A DNA stretch of 33,228 nucleotides, taken from Bacteroidota bacterium. GTDB taxonomy: Bacteria; Bacteroidota; Ignavibacteria; Ignavibacteriales; Melioribacteraceae. Shown here piece by piece: positions 18,601-25,589 of this stretch. The stretch is from assembly GCA_023381535.1 (NCBI GenBank), contig JAMCSN010000244.1, positions 1 to 33,228 on the forward strand, written 5' to 3'. The position numbers and the translations under genes were made by a program. The notes beneath the pieces are model-generated. The model saw only the letters and a program-made list of their open reading frames with translations, made no database searches and was not told the origin of the DNA. Every line of letters starts with the position of its first letter. Within the stretch, counting starts at the first letter, position 1.

Positions 18601-19493
18601 ATGAAAAGTGAAATTCGTAATATGGCGAGATAGACAACTATTATTATTAGCCGGACCGTTTTGGTCGGATTTTTTTTGAGTGCTGGATAGCTCCAAACTC
18701 CTATAACAAGTAGAATCAGGATAGCCAAGATGCCCTGAAAAATAAATACATTATTCTTATCATCGTTCAGTTGTGCTTCAAGAGAAGGTTTATCGAACGA
18801 AGCAACGGCAATTTTATTTTGGTAGTTATTCAAAATTGAAAAAGAATATTTGCGCCCGTCTTTCGAGGGCTGCGCCAATGGCGAGTAATCGATCGTAACG
18901 TCAACGCCGAGCGCGTCCGACAAAGAATCGGCAACATTTACTATCGCGTTGTTCTCTTCGGAAAGAGTGTAATGCTTATAGACCGGTGTGCTTGTTACAA
19001 TTGTGAATTGAATTTTGCCGAGCCTTAGCGTGTTCGCAATTGTTAAGAAGGTGATCAGCTTGTGTCCGCTAAAAAAAGTTTGATTCAGGTTGTCTGCTAA
19101 CTTTGGAATCTCGCGCCCATAAAAAATTATTTCCGAATTCCACGCATATAAGTTTCCGGTGGAATCGTAAAGTTGAATTGAGTAGTCGCTGAATTTTGAG
19201 TCAGAGAACAAATCGAATACAACTTTCAGATCAAAACCATTTTTCTGAAATTTTGAATGAAGAGCGTTTTTTAATTGAGAATCTATTTTGCTCAACCGGT
19301 TTGATCTTGCATCGAAAGTTTTTAAGAAAGCATTTTCAACAAAATCGATTTTATCAATCAACGTTTTATCCCAATTCTTCCTTTCGCTGTTCAGCAAAAG
19401 CGGCGATAGCAATCCGGATAGAAACAGTATCAGCAGAAATGATGCTACTAGAAAAATGAATAATTTGTTTCGTTTGGTAATTTTGCTGATCAT
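15666..19493 (-). CDS. Large multi-membrane-span sensor histidine kinase (HAMP, HisKA, HATPase)
   Basis: At 1275 residues this is far longer than a standard kinase. A first membrane helix (about 11-34) precedes an extracytoplasmic region to about 240. Eight hydrophobic segments follow, then a second extracytoplasmic sensor, two more helices around VVSIIPLIVIAFYF, a short third periplasmic part, a last helix and a HAMP linker (LPVRKLTAATKSISNGDL, ending near 1050). The transmitter has H1072 in KQVAHEIKNPLTPMKLS, N-box MIRNSIQANA, DDGAGI and GGMGLGLSLTK. HEIKNPLTP resembles NtrY-type kinases. No response regulator is adjacent. It starts 5 nt after the DUF4783-like gene. The ligand is unknown. 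Confidence 0.92.
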   Translation of the reverse strand: MISKITKRNKLFIFLVASFLLILFLSGLLSPLLLNSERKNWDKTLIDKIDFVENAFLKTFDARSNRLSKIDSQLKNALHSKFQKNGFDLKVVFDLFSDSKFSDYSIQLYDSTGNLYAWNSEIIFYGREIPKLADNLNQTFFSGHKLITFLTIANTLRLGKIQFTIVTSTPVYKHYTLSEENNAIVNVADSLSDALGVDVTIDYSPLAQPSKDGRKYSFSILNNYQNKIAVASFDKPSLEAQLNDDKNNVFIFQGILAILILLVIGVWSYPALKKNPTKTVRLIIIVVYLAILRISLFMFGLPAALVHNSLTDASNFSSVFAYGMVRSPLEFTITVAFLLIGLLIAYKYVLAYLEEQNTVRKTKPSFFFLIFLIVIPLYLLSLRGLGAAMRSVVFDSTIRYFKVFSLIPTAPIFLMDINILMLAFCVILFLVMLLVFLFSKRMFEEKEKNLRIFFTTFFIVQFLAWLFDELQSEPQGTPLIRILAIIITFSFAYYVVYSGKRRFIILVYYAFAASLVSVSLLSYYNYEIERESLKTTAHELTRTNENVVEFMVLQTMTQIQQNDEIMNAFDQKEDLSPDAFVLWTNSLFYRESVRSAIEFYNSEKKYAGGFQTNKEFYAEPFENYLDGIADSTKIFKQANLYGDEITLVGVSPLKEGNNLIGYMVVSAIYDEDYFNFSYLPDFLIAQRSGISSALDLSKLRVFDFHDNELVRSFGDVSLSDEDQKIILNADFSSHNEAWLNMTMNGEENLVYALKISSPGRNKVLAIALELKKYSWNLSNFFKIFFIHTLIIAIILFIFLTSKLRQLSGVLRTFRTRLIGAFLVVSIIPLIVIAFYFRNLTEEKNSELIQRRLNELTGQVEAYIHAYTNETSLNPVTIFDKASHDLGINFSVYENGSLIYSPQNDFVNTGLFPITLSSDVYRNCVVGKYQKIFEQENFDGTRYNSIYTKEEINGANYIISVNDLMNVVSYPFSDVDLDFFLFGIFSLAVILLILFSTLLAEQISLPVRKLTAATKSISNGDLNVEISYQTKGEISDLVDGFNQMVNRIKQSQADIAQFEREAAWKEMAKQVAHEIKNPLTPMKLSIQQLIAAYKDKSPKFDSIFEKVTETVAAQIEILKNIASEFSNFARMPRLNIVKVNIVASINEVLNLFAHENKSINFSTSENVVYVNADQDQLKRTFVNMIRNSIQANAQKIAVTLTKEDGICKIGIEDDGAGIDKENIEKVFDDSFTTKVGGMGLGLSLTKRFIESIGGTIQIEKSSNEGTAFLLTFPLAE

Positions 19494-19498
19494 TCTAT

Positions 19499-19957
19499 CT
19501 AATTGATAGTTATCTGTGAAATGCGCCAGGCATTATCCGCATACTGCAGCGAAATAAATACCATGGCAAAACCCCTAATTCCTTTACTGCTGTATCTAAG
19601 AACTCCCGATGCAAACGGAGTGCTGGAATCCGCCACAATATTTGTTAGCTTAAATGTAATCGGTTGATAGATACTAAGATAATCTTTAATAACATAGTAC
19701 GATTGATTGGCGCTGTAATAACCCGTAGAGCCGTTTCGAAGACTAATGTAATTTCTGCCGGCAAAAAAGTTCGAGAACTTATCAATCGTTCCGGAAGAAA
19801 GTCCTTCTTCAAATTGCGAAAATATTTTTATCACTTCTTTGTCATTGCGCTCTTGCGATCGCCCGTAGCTTGGATAAAACAACAACAATCCCAAACTTAG
19901 AAAGAGAGCGTTCAAATATTTTCTATTTTTTTGTCCGCACATTGTAATTCGCACCAT
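19499..19957 (-). CDS. DUF4783-like secreted protein
   Basis: Using the ATG at 19955-19957 the protein has 152 residues; an earlier TTG (19969) and a later ATG (19942) are possible. The N-terminus holds a hydrophobic signal segment (ALFLSLGLLLFYPSYG). The mature part, with SSGTIDKFSNFFAGRNYISL, NQSYYVIKDYL and DNAWRISQITIN, looks like the small NTF2-like fold annotated as DUF4783 in Bacteroidota. The function is unknown. It is the first gene of the kinase-helicase-amidase operon. Confidence 0.7.
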   Translation of the reverse strand: MVRITMCGQKNRKYLNALFLSLGLLLFYPSYGRSQERNDKEVIKIFSQFEEGLSSGTIDKFSNFFAGRNYISLRNGSTGYYSANQSYYVIKDYLSIYQPITFKLTNIVADSSTPFASGVLRYSSKGIRGFAMVFISLQYADNAWRISQITIN

Positions 19958-19984
19958 TGCTTTCGGCAAAATAGTTAAAAGAAA

Positions 19985-20013
19985 TAAAAAAGCATACCGC
20001 TTGGGTATGCTTT
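19985..20013 (-). terminator. Rho-independent terminator of the FN3 lipoprotein gene
   Basis: A 10-bp stem (AAAGCATACC with GGTATGCTTT) and 5-nt loop is followed on the minus strand by TTTTTTATTTC. It lies 29 nt after the stop of the lipoprotein gene at 20042 and separates it from the operon that begins near 19957. Confidence 0.85.
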
Positions 20014-20041
20014 ATTAATCAACAGTATAAGGAGCATCGAA

Positions 20042-20875
20042 TTAGTAATTCTTTATTACCCTTGTCGGCATATTTTTGCGGTCAAAAGAAATGCTACCGC
20101 GTTTCAATTCTCTATTGCCTTCAACGGTTTGATACGCCCAATCAAATATCATCCGGTCTGATGAAATGCTGCTAATTCGTACTTTGGCATAATGGTTATC
20201 GTTTGTCCAGATGACGTATGTGTGTCCGACAATTGCTTTAGTGTATTTAATATTGTCGCCAGTCTGCAGCGGAACCCATCCTCCTGCCGGTGCAGTTGAA
20301 ATATCATAGATGTCGGTTGTTTGTCCCATATCCTGAATATCGGAATCCTTCCAAACATCTAAGTAATACTGCCCGTTGTAGTTTTCGAAAAACATGTCCG
20401 CACCCGCGTCATTATAAGGAACAACCAAATAATTCTTAAAATTATAACCTGCATTGTCAGGAACTTTATTGTAATCGAAAATTGCCTGGTTGAAACCCTC
20501 AGGCCGAGGCGTATCATAAATAACATCTTTGCTTAAATCGCTTTCATTACCGTTGAAATCAAACGCTGTAACTGCGTAGTAGTAAGTTGTTCCATTCGTT
20601 GCGCCGTTATCAACAAAATAAGTATTCTGTGTTGTGCCAATCAGTGTGTACTTTCCGTTGTATGAGTAAGCATAATAAACGTTATAACCGGCAACATCTC
20701 TTTCCGGGTTTTTGTCCCAGTAAATATCAACACGATTATCGCCGGTAATTGTTCTTAAATTTGTCGGCGGTGAAGGCGGGGTTGTGTCGTATGAATCATG
20801 AAAATGATCGCATCCGGTAAGAATTAATCCGAGAAAAATTACGCTTCCCGTTAAAATTAATCTTAATGTTTTCAT
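20042..20875 (-). CDS. Fibronectin type III domain lipoprotein
   Basis: A 277-residue protein with a lipoprotein signal (VIFLGLILTGC, lipidation at C22). Residues about 33-115 form a fibronectin type III domain: PPSPPTNLRTITGDNRVDIYW, GYNVYYAYSYNGKYTLIG and TYYYAVTAFDFNGNESDLS. The remaining 160 residues are beta-rich and unrecognised (DVWKDSDIQDMG; VIWTNDNHYAKVRIS). It probably sits on the envelope surface or periplasmic face; no enzymatic motif was seen. A strong GGAGG precedes the ATG and the gene has its own promoter candidate and terminator. Confidence 0.85.
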   Translation of the reverse strand: MKTLRLILTGSVIFLGLILTGCDHFHDSYDTTPPSPPTNLRTITGDNRVDIYWDKNPERDVAGYNVYYAYSYNGKYTLIGTTQNTYFVDNGATNGTTYYYAVTAFDFNGNESDLSKDVIYDTPRPEGFNQAIFDYNKVPDNAGYNFKNYLVVPYNDAGADMFFENYNGQYYLDVWKDSDIQDMGQTTDIYDISTAPAGGWVPLQTGDNIKYTKAIVGHTYVIWTNDNHYAKVRISSISSDRMIFDWAYQTVEGNRELKRGSISFDRKNMPTRVIKNY

Positions 20876-20908
20876 CGCGTCCTCCGTAATGTTCTGTAGA
20901 TATAATTA

Positions 20909-20939
20909 CAATCATAGTGCCAAAAGTTTTTCCGCCAAA
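20909..20939 (-). promoter_or_regulatory. Candidate Bacteroidota-type promoter of the FN3 lipoprotein gene
   Basis: On the minus strand TTTG (20936-20939) is followed after 19 nt by TATGATTG (20909-20916), close to the TTTG-N19-21-TAnnTTTG consensus with one mismatch. It is 34 nt upstream of the start codon. Confidence 0.4.
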
Positions 20940-21020
20940 CCCGTTGGCAAAACTTAGTTTTTTGTGCAATTCTATTATGAAAATTAGATTTGATTAGTAA
21001 AGAGGTTGTGAGAATAACCG

Positions 21021-21052
21021 TCAGAGCTGTATTGAATTATATACAGCTCTGA
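21021..21052 (-). terminator. Hairpin after pyrC
   Basis: A perfect 12-bp inverted repeat (TCAGAGCTGTAT / ATACAGCTCTGA) with an 8-nt loop starts 10 nt beyond the pyrC stop. The following minus-strand sequence (CGGTTATTCT) is only weakly T-rich, so it may stop transcription poorly or mainly protect the mRNA end. Confidence 0.6.
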
Positions 21053-21062
21053 ATAGTTTAGA

Positions 21063-22352
21063 CTAAATGGTTACAAATTTGTCTTCGTAAAACATCTTGT
21101 TATTGTTTATTACTGCTATGGATTTTCCGGTAAGCAGCCGTTGATCAAACGGTGAGTTTTTGGATTTCGATTTGAACTTTGAGACATCCACTGTCCATAT
21201 CATGCTCGGATCGATTATGGAAAGATTAGCTTTCTCACCCACTTTTATTTGGGGAATCTGGATATTCAAAATTTTTCTCGGATTGATTGCATACTTTTCA
21301 ACTAACTGTGCAAACGATAAGATTTTTTTCTGAACCAGCTCGGTTATCGCTAAACCGACGGAAGTTTCGAGACCAAGAATTCCGTTGGGCGCAAAAATAA
21401 ATTCCATTTCTTTTTCCTCAATTGCATGCGGCGCGTGATCGCTTGCTATGCAATCGATAGTTCCGTCTTTCAGTCCTAAGCGGATTGCGTCCACATCTTC
21501 CTGAGTTCGTAAAGGGGGATTCATTTTATAATTTGTATCATAAGTTTTTACTGATTCATCCGTTAATGTGAAGTGGTGCGGCGTTGCTTCGGCAGTTACT
21601 TTTATTCCTTTCTTCTTCGCTTGTCTAACCAGCTCAACAGAATTTTTCGAACTTATATGTGCTATGTGAACTTTTCCGCCGATAAATTCCGCCATCATAA
21701 CATCACGCATAACAATTATGTCCTCGGCAACATTTGGAATGCCGGCTAATCCGAGCAGCGTTGATGTATATCCTTCGTTCATCGCGCCATCGGAAAGCGA
21801 TTCGTCTTCACAATGTTCGATGATCGGCGTTCCGAAATTTCGAGAATACTCAAGAGCGTTCCGAAGTATGCCTGCGTTTTTAATTACGGTTCCGTCATCG
21901 GAAAACGCAACTGCACCTGCTTCAAACAATTCGTACATTGGAGAAAGCGCTTCCCCTTTTCTTCCGAGAGTTGCAGCCGCAATCGGAAAGACATCAACAA
22001 GATGATCTTTCGATTTTTCTTTTATGAAACGTACCACCTCGGCAGAATCGATATCGGGATTCGTGTTGGGTAAACACGCAACACCGGTAAATCCTCCGGC
22101 GGCAGCGGCATTGCTTCCGGTTTCAACCGTTTCTTCATCTTCTCTTCCCGGCTCGCGAAGATGAACGTGCATATCAAAAAATCCCGGCGAACAAATTTTG
22201 TTTTCCAGCTCAAAAACTTGCGATGATTTGAAATCGGTTTCCGTCAATCCGCCTATCTTTTTTATCGTTCCGTCTTCAATTAGAATATCGTTTTTCTCAT
22301 CCAGTTTCTGTTCGGGATTTATCAATCGTACTTGTTTAAGAATTATTTTCAT
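21063..22352 (-). CDS. pyrC: Dihydroorotase
   Basis: A 429-residue amidohydrolase that closes carbamoyl-aspartate to dihydroorotate, third step of pyrimidine synthesis. It has the N-terminal metal site MHVHLREPGREDEETVETG, internal PIIEHCED and HIAHISS, the substrate segment ATPHHFTL, NPPLR and the catalytic SDHAPH. The length and motif order fit the class I (PyrC/allantoinase-like) enzymes of Gram-positive bacteria and Bacteroidota rather than the shorter E. coli type. It starts 14 nt after pyrB and is last in the pyrRBC operon. Confidence 0.95.
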   Translation of the reverse strand: MKIILKQVRLINPEQKLDEKNDILIEDGTIKKIGGLTETDFKSSQVFELENKICSPGFFDMHVHLREPGREDEETVETGSNAAAAGGFTGVACLPNTNPDIDSAEVVRFIKEKSKDHLVDVFPIAAATLGRKGEALSPMYELFEAGAVAFSDDGTVIKNAGILRNALEYSRNFGTPIIEHCEDESLSDGAMNEGYTSTLLGLAGIPNVAEDIIVMRDVMMAEFIGGKVHIAHISSKNSVELVRQAKKKGIKVTAEATPHHFTLTDESVKTYDTNYKMNPPLRTQEDVDAIRLGLKDGTIDCIASDHAPHAIEEKEMEFIFAPNGILGLETSVGLAITELVQKKILSFAQLVEKYAINPRKILNIQIPQIKVGEKANLSIIDPSMIWTVDVSKFKSKSKNSPFDQRLLTGKSIAVINNNKMFYEDKFVTI

Positions 22353-22366
22353 TAATCACCTTCTTA

Positions 22367-23287
22367 TTAATGCATGGTTCCAAGCAGATAGAGAACCGCC
22401 ATTCTAACTGCCACGCCATTTGTTACCTGATCTAAAATTACTTGGTACGGTCCGTCTGCGACTTCTGATGAAAGTTCCACGCCTCTATTAATTGGACCGG
22501 GATGCAAGATTATAATCTCGCGATTATATTTTTCGATTCTCTCGGATGTGATTCCAAAAAAATGATGATATTCTCTCAACGATGGTATTCGTTTGCCTGC
22601 ATCCCTTTCAAGCTGAATGCGCAGCACATTCAGAACTTCATTCTTCGCCATTGCTTCATCGATACGATGATAAACTTTTACGCCGAGAGATTCGATGCCG
22701 AGCGGAATCATCGTTGCCGGACCGCAAACTGAAACTTCCGCGCCCATTGTCTTCAATCCAAAAATATTCGACAACGCTACACGGCTGTGCGCAACATCTC
22801 CAACTATACAAACTTTCAAACCTTCAAGTCTTCCAAATTTTTCACGAATCGAATACATGTCAAGCAATCCTTGCGTTGGATGTTCATGAATACCATCACC
22901 GGCATTAATTATATTCGCCTTGGAAATTTTTGTTAGGTACTGCGGCACTCCCGCTGATTGATGACGAACCACGATCATATCAACTTTCATTGCCTCAATG
23001 TTGCGAACCGTATCTTTGAACGTCTCGCCTTTTTTTGCGCTGCTTGTTGAAGTTGAAAAGTTAATCGTGTCTGCCGACAAACGTTTTTGAGCGAGCTCAA
23101 AAGAAATTCTTGTCCTCGTTGAATTTTCGTAAAACAAATTCACTATTGTCTTACCTTGAAGTGTTGGAACTTTCTTGATCGGTCTCTCGAGAACTTCTCG
23201 GAATGTCCTTGCTGTTTCAAGGATTAGTTGTATATCTTCTTTCGGAACTCCATGAAGTCCCAATAAGTGTCTGTTTGATAATGACAT
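22367..23287 (-). CDS. pyrB: Aspartate carbamoyltransferase catalytic subunit
   Basis: A 306-residue transferase joining carbamoyl phosphate to aspartate. It contains the carbamoyl-phosphate loop FYENSTRTRISFE, the mobile-loop region STSSAKKGETFKDT, HPTQGLLDMYSI and the C-terminal LHPGPINRGVE. No regulatory subunit gene (pyrI) is adjacent; the gene lies 11 nt after pyrR, consistent with PyrR-controlled expression instead of allosteric PyrI. Confidence 0.96.
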   Translation of the reverse strand: MSLSNRHLLGLHGVPKEDIQLILETARTFREVLERPIKKVPTLQGKTIVNLFYENSTRTRISFELAQKRLSADTINFSTSTSSAKKGETFKDTVRNIEAMKVDMIVVRHQSAGVPQYLTKISKANIINAGDGIHEHPTQGLLDMYSIREKFGRLEGLKVCIVGDVAHSRVALSNIFGLKTMGAEVSVCGPATMIPLGIESLGVKVYHRIDEAMAKNEVLNVLRIQLERDAGKRIPSLREYHHFFGITSERIEKYNREIIILHPGPINRGVELSSEVADGPYQVILDQVTNGVAVRMAVLYLLGTMH

Positions 23288-23298
23288 TTTGCTTCTCT

Positions 23299-23847
23299 CT
23301 AATTTTTGCTTGGTGCGTTTACTAAATAAACCGCATCTTCATCATCTATTTCCTTCATCCGGACTCTAACTTCTTCATTGATTGATGTCGGAATATTTTT
23401 GCCGACGAAATCTGCGCGTATAGGTAATTCACGATGACCGCGATCAACCATAACACAAAGTTGAATCGTGTTGGGTCTTCCGAGATCCATTAATGCATCC
23501 AGCGCCGCACGAACGGTTCTGCCCGTATAAAGAACATCGTCTATTAGGATAATGTCTTTATCATTTACATCGAAGGTTATGTCGGTCACGGAAATTTCCG
23601 GCTGCTTAAGCCGCGTGCGGAAATCGTCCCGGTACAAAGTTGCATCGAGGGTGCCGTAACTTGGCTCCGAACGATCAATCTCTTTAATTTTTTCTTTGAT
23701 ACGCTGCGCAAGAAACTCTCCACGAGTCCGCATTCCAATCAGCACAACGTTTTGAGAGCCTTTGTTTCGTTCCAATATCTCGTGTGCTAAACGCGTCACT
23801 GTTCTGTTGAAACCTTCTTCGTCGATAATTTTTGCTTTTATGTCCAT
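23299..23847 (-). CDS. pyrR: PyrR bifunctional regulator / uracil phosphoribosyltransferase
   Basis: A 182-residue type I phosphoribosyltransferase with the PRPP loop VILIDDVLYTGRTVRAALDAL (hallmark DDVLYTGRT). Other PyrR signatures are IGMRTRGEFLAQRI and the pair ELPIRADFVGKNIPT. In Bacillus, PyrR bound to UMP attaches to a leader RNA loop and favours termination of pyr transcripts. The leader here (23868-23960) carries a matching binding loop and terminator, so the same control is expected. It is first in the pyrRBC operon. Confidence 0.95.
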   Translation of the reverse strand: MDIKAKIIDEEGFNRTVTRLAHEILERNKGSQNVVLIGMRTRGEFLAQRIKEKIKEIDRSEPSYGTLDATLYRDDFRTRLKQPEISVTDITFDVNDKDIILIDDVLYTGRTVRAALDALMDLGRPNTIQLCVMVDRGHRELPIRADFVGKNIPTSINEEVRVRMKEIDDEDAVYLVNAPSKN

Positions 23848-23867
23848 ACCTGTTAGCCCCTGGCTAA

Positions 23868-23903
23868 TAAAAAAAATCCTCGTTGACTTTTCAGTCTTCG
23901 AGG
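23868..23903 (-). terminator. Attenuator terminator in the pyrRBC leader
   Basis: On the minus strand a stem CCTCG-AA-GACT, loop GAAA, AGTC-AA-CGAGG is followed by A and a run of T (ATTTTTTTTA). It lies between the promoter and pyrR, about 20 nt before the ATG, so it would stop the operon's own transcript unless an antiterminator forms. Confidence 0.8.
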
Positions 23904-23940
23904 TTCTCTCCGTTTGTTATACTAAAATTTTTCATTCCTT

Positions 23941-23960
23941 GCTTATCTCTCCGGATAAAG
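23941..23960 (-). promoter_or_regulatory. PyrR-binding loop in the pyrRBC leader
   Basis: Minus-strand CTTTATCCGGAGAGATAAGC forms a short stem (CTT(T)AT with ATAAG) whose loop TCCGGAGAGA fits the PyrR-binding consensus ARUCCNGNGAGGYU with few mismatches. It lies about 20 nt downstream of the promoter -7 element and upstream of the attenuator terminator, the order found in known pyr leaders. Confidence 0.7.
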
Positions 23961-23979
23961 TTAAAGGATTAGCTACAGA

Positions 23980-24012
23980 CAAAATTAGGATAAAATTAAT
24001 TCAGAACAAAAC
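23980..24012 (-). promoter_or_regulatory. Bacteroidota-type promoter of pyrRBC
   Basis: TTTTG (24008-24012) and TAATTTTG (23980-23987) on the minus strand are separated by 20 nt, a full match to the TTTG-N19-21-TAnnTTTG consensus. Transcription would begin roughly 5-8 nt further, just before the PyrR-binding loop. Confidence 0.7.
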
Positions 24013-24026
24013 TGATTACACTTAAA

Positions 24027-24057
24027 GAAAAGGTCACTTATTCAGCGACCTTTTCTA
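24027..24057 (-). terminator. Terminator of the OmpA-family gene
   Basis: A 10-bp stem (AGAAAAGGTC / GACCTTTTCT) with an 11-nt loop begins 9 nt after the stop at 24066. The minus-strand 3' arm CCTTTTCTTTAAG is T-rich. The symmetric sequence could also act on the opposite strand. Confidence 0.75.
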
Positions 24058-24065
24058 AATTAAAA

Positions 24066-25169
24066 TTATTTCACTTTAAATTCGATTCGCCGATTCATTG
24101 CTCTTCCGTCCGCAGTCTTGTTATCTGCAACCGGATTAGCTTCGCCCATTCCAACAGAAGTAAGTCTTCCAGCAGAAACTCCTTTCGAAACGAGATAAGC
24201 TTTTACAACATCGGCTCTCTTCTGCGAAAGTTTCTTGTTATATTCTTTCGAGCCAACGTTGTCAGTATAACCTTGGATTTCAACATTCATTCCTGGATTC
24301 CTTAGCAAAGTTTTTGCCGCATCATAAAGAATAGGATAAGCTTCGCCTGAAAGTTTTGCACTGTTAAAACCAAAATTGCACCCGACCAAAACCCATTTTT
24401 CGCCAGCAGTTTGAACCGGTTTTTCTACAACAACTTCTTTTGTGACTTCTTTTGGAATGTGTCTCTTAATCATTTCTTCAATTCTGTTGTAGTCGATCGC
24501 AACTTTTTGCTCTCCAGAAATACCTGAGTAGAGATTGCAATACTTCGACGGCTCACCTTTGTCAAGGTAATAATTGAAACCAAGGTCAAAAGTCAAATAT
24601 GATTTGTAAGGACCGCCGAACAGTCCTCCCAATGAGGGACCGTCAATGCCATCGAATTTGTTGTCTGCCACAGTATGATAATTTAATTCCGTACGCAGTT
24701 TCCAATCCTCATCCAATCTCCAGTCAATTCCCAAACCACCGTTGAACTGATAAGTAAAATAGCTGCTGCTTAGAGTCTTATTGGGTCTGTTGCTGTCGAG
24801 CAGATAAAAGGTTGGTCCGATTCCAAATGTCAAATAAGGTGTAACGGTTTCGCACGGGACAAAGAAATAAAGCAAATCAAAATTCCCGCTGAATGAATTG
24901 ATACGTGAAGAAATTACCGGCGTTCCGTACTTTCCTTCCAAACTAGAAAAACCGACTTGCATTCTTAAGCCAACGTGCTCGGAAAAATTTCTTTCAACAC
25001 CAAGAAACCCGCCAAAGTTGGCATTTCCTGCGTAACTATAGCTATGATTAATAAGTCTCGGATAGCTCACTCCAAATAGGAGATTCCAGCTATCTTGAGG
25101 TGTTTGCGCCGAAGCTATTGTTCCGAACGCAAGTAATAAAACCAAGAATCTAAAATGAATTTTTTTCAT
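24066..25169 (-). CDS. OmpA-family outer-membrane protein
   Basis: The start is placed at 25169 because MKKIHFRFLVLLLAFGTIASAQ is a clear signal peptide; the open frame extends further upstream only by reading antisense through the tRNA. The 367-residue product has an N-terminal beta-barrel of about 220 residues (strands such as YPRLINHSYSYAGNANFGGF, FDLLYFFVPCETVTPYLTFG, LTFDLGFNYYL), a short linker, and a C-terminal OmpA peptidoglycan-binding domain with QGYTDNVGSKEYNKKLSQKR and GRAMNRRIEFKVK. It anchors the outer membrane to peptidoglycan. It is monocistronic. Confidence 0.92.
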   Translation of the reverse strand: MKKIHFRFLVLLLAFGTIASAQTPQDSWNLLFGVSYPRLINHSYSYAGNANFGGFLGVERNFSEHVGLRMQVGFSSLEGKYGTPVISSRINSFSGNFDLLYFFVPCETVTPYLTFGIGPTFYLLDSNRPNKTLSSSYFTYQFNGGLGIDWRLDEDWKLRTELNYHTVADNKFDGIDGPSLGGLFGGPYKSYLTFDLGFNYYLDKGEPSKYCNLYSGISGEQKVAIDYNRIEEMIKRHIPKEVTKEVVVEKPVQTAGEKWVLVGCNFGFNSAKLSGEAYPILYDAAKTLLRNPGMNVEIQGYTDNVGSKEYNKKLSQKRADVVKAYLVSKGVSAGRLTSVGMGEANPVADNKTADGRAMNRRIEFKVK

Positions 25170-25207
25170 GTTACCCGCCATTCTATGTTTTTGAAAAATA
25201 ATTTCTT

Positions 25208-25215
25208 TATGTTTG
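25208..25215 (+). promoter_or_regulatory. Candidate -7 element for tRNA-Pro
   Basis: TATGTTTG matches TAnnTTTG exactly and ends 21 nt before the tRNA. The best upstream TTTTTG (25188-25193) is only 14 nt away, shorter than the 19-21 nt norm, so this call is weak. Confidence 0.35.
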
Positions 25216-25235
25216 CACTGCACTTTACTTGAAAT

Positions 25236-25310
25236 CGGGGTGTAGCGCAGCCCGGTTAGCGCGCTTCGTTCGGGACGAAGAGGTCGGGAGTTCGAATCTC
25301 CCCACCCCGA
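25236..25310 (+). tRNA. tRNA-Pro (anticodon CGG)
   Basis: A complete 75-nt cloverleaf: acceptor CGGGGTG/CACCCCG, D arm GCGC/GCGC, anticodon arm CTTCG-TTCGGGA-CGAAG giving anticodon CGG, variable AGGTC, T arm GGGAG-TTCGAAT-CTCCC and discriminator A. The 3' CCA is not encoded (CAG follows). The identity rests on the anticodon and intact stems. Confidence 0.95.
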
Positions 25311-25354
25311 CAGTGAATTCATTTTTTATATACATATTATTTGATCATCCAAAG

Positions 25355-25436
25355 TCCGCTTAGCGCGCGGCGTCTTGGCGCCAAGGTCGGGAGTTCTTCC
25401 ATAGGAATGGCTTTGCCAGAATCTCCCCACCCCGAC
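25355..25436 (+). repeat. Damaged partial copy of tRNA-Pro with an insertion in the T arm
   Basis: Segments AGGTCGGGAGTTC (25384-25396) and GAATCTCCCCACCCCGACA (25418-25436) duplicate the 3' half of the tRNA at 25236. A 21-22 nt insertion beginning TTCCATAGGAATGG separates them within the T loop. The anticodon-arm region is replaced by a GC-rich stretch holding the perfect palindrome CTTGGCGCCAAG, and the 5' acceptor strand is absent. It cannot fold as a tRNA. It may be a recombination or repeat-insertion scar. Confidence 0.7.
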
Positions 25437-25496
25437 AATAAGTAAAACTTTCTTAAATAACCTATATAAAAAGATTGCCAATGTCAAAAACATCTA

Positions 25497-25526
25497 ATGA
25501 AATCAATGAACATGAAATCAATGAAC
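25497..25526. repeat. Two tandem copies of a 15-nt unit
   Basis: ATGAAATCAATGAAC occurs twice without interruption. It lies in the gene-free stretch between the tRNA relic and the MITE-like element. No function is evident. Confidence 0.85.
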
Positions 25527-25589
25527 TCGGGGTTTACATTTCTTTTCACTAGCCTACGAGATACCTATTTTACACTAAAATATCACGTT

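Noticed and set aside
25170..25322. Upstream extension of the OmpA gene (51 extra codons)
   Set aside because: The extension reads antisense through tRNA-Pro, and a clear signal peptide begins at 25169.
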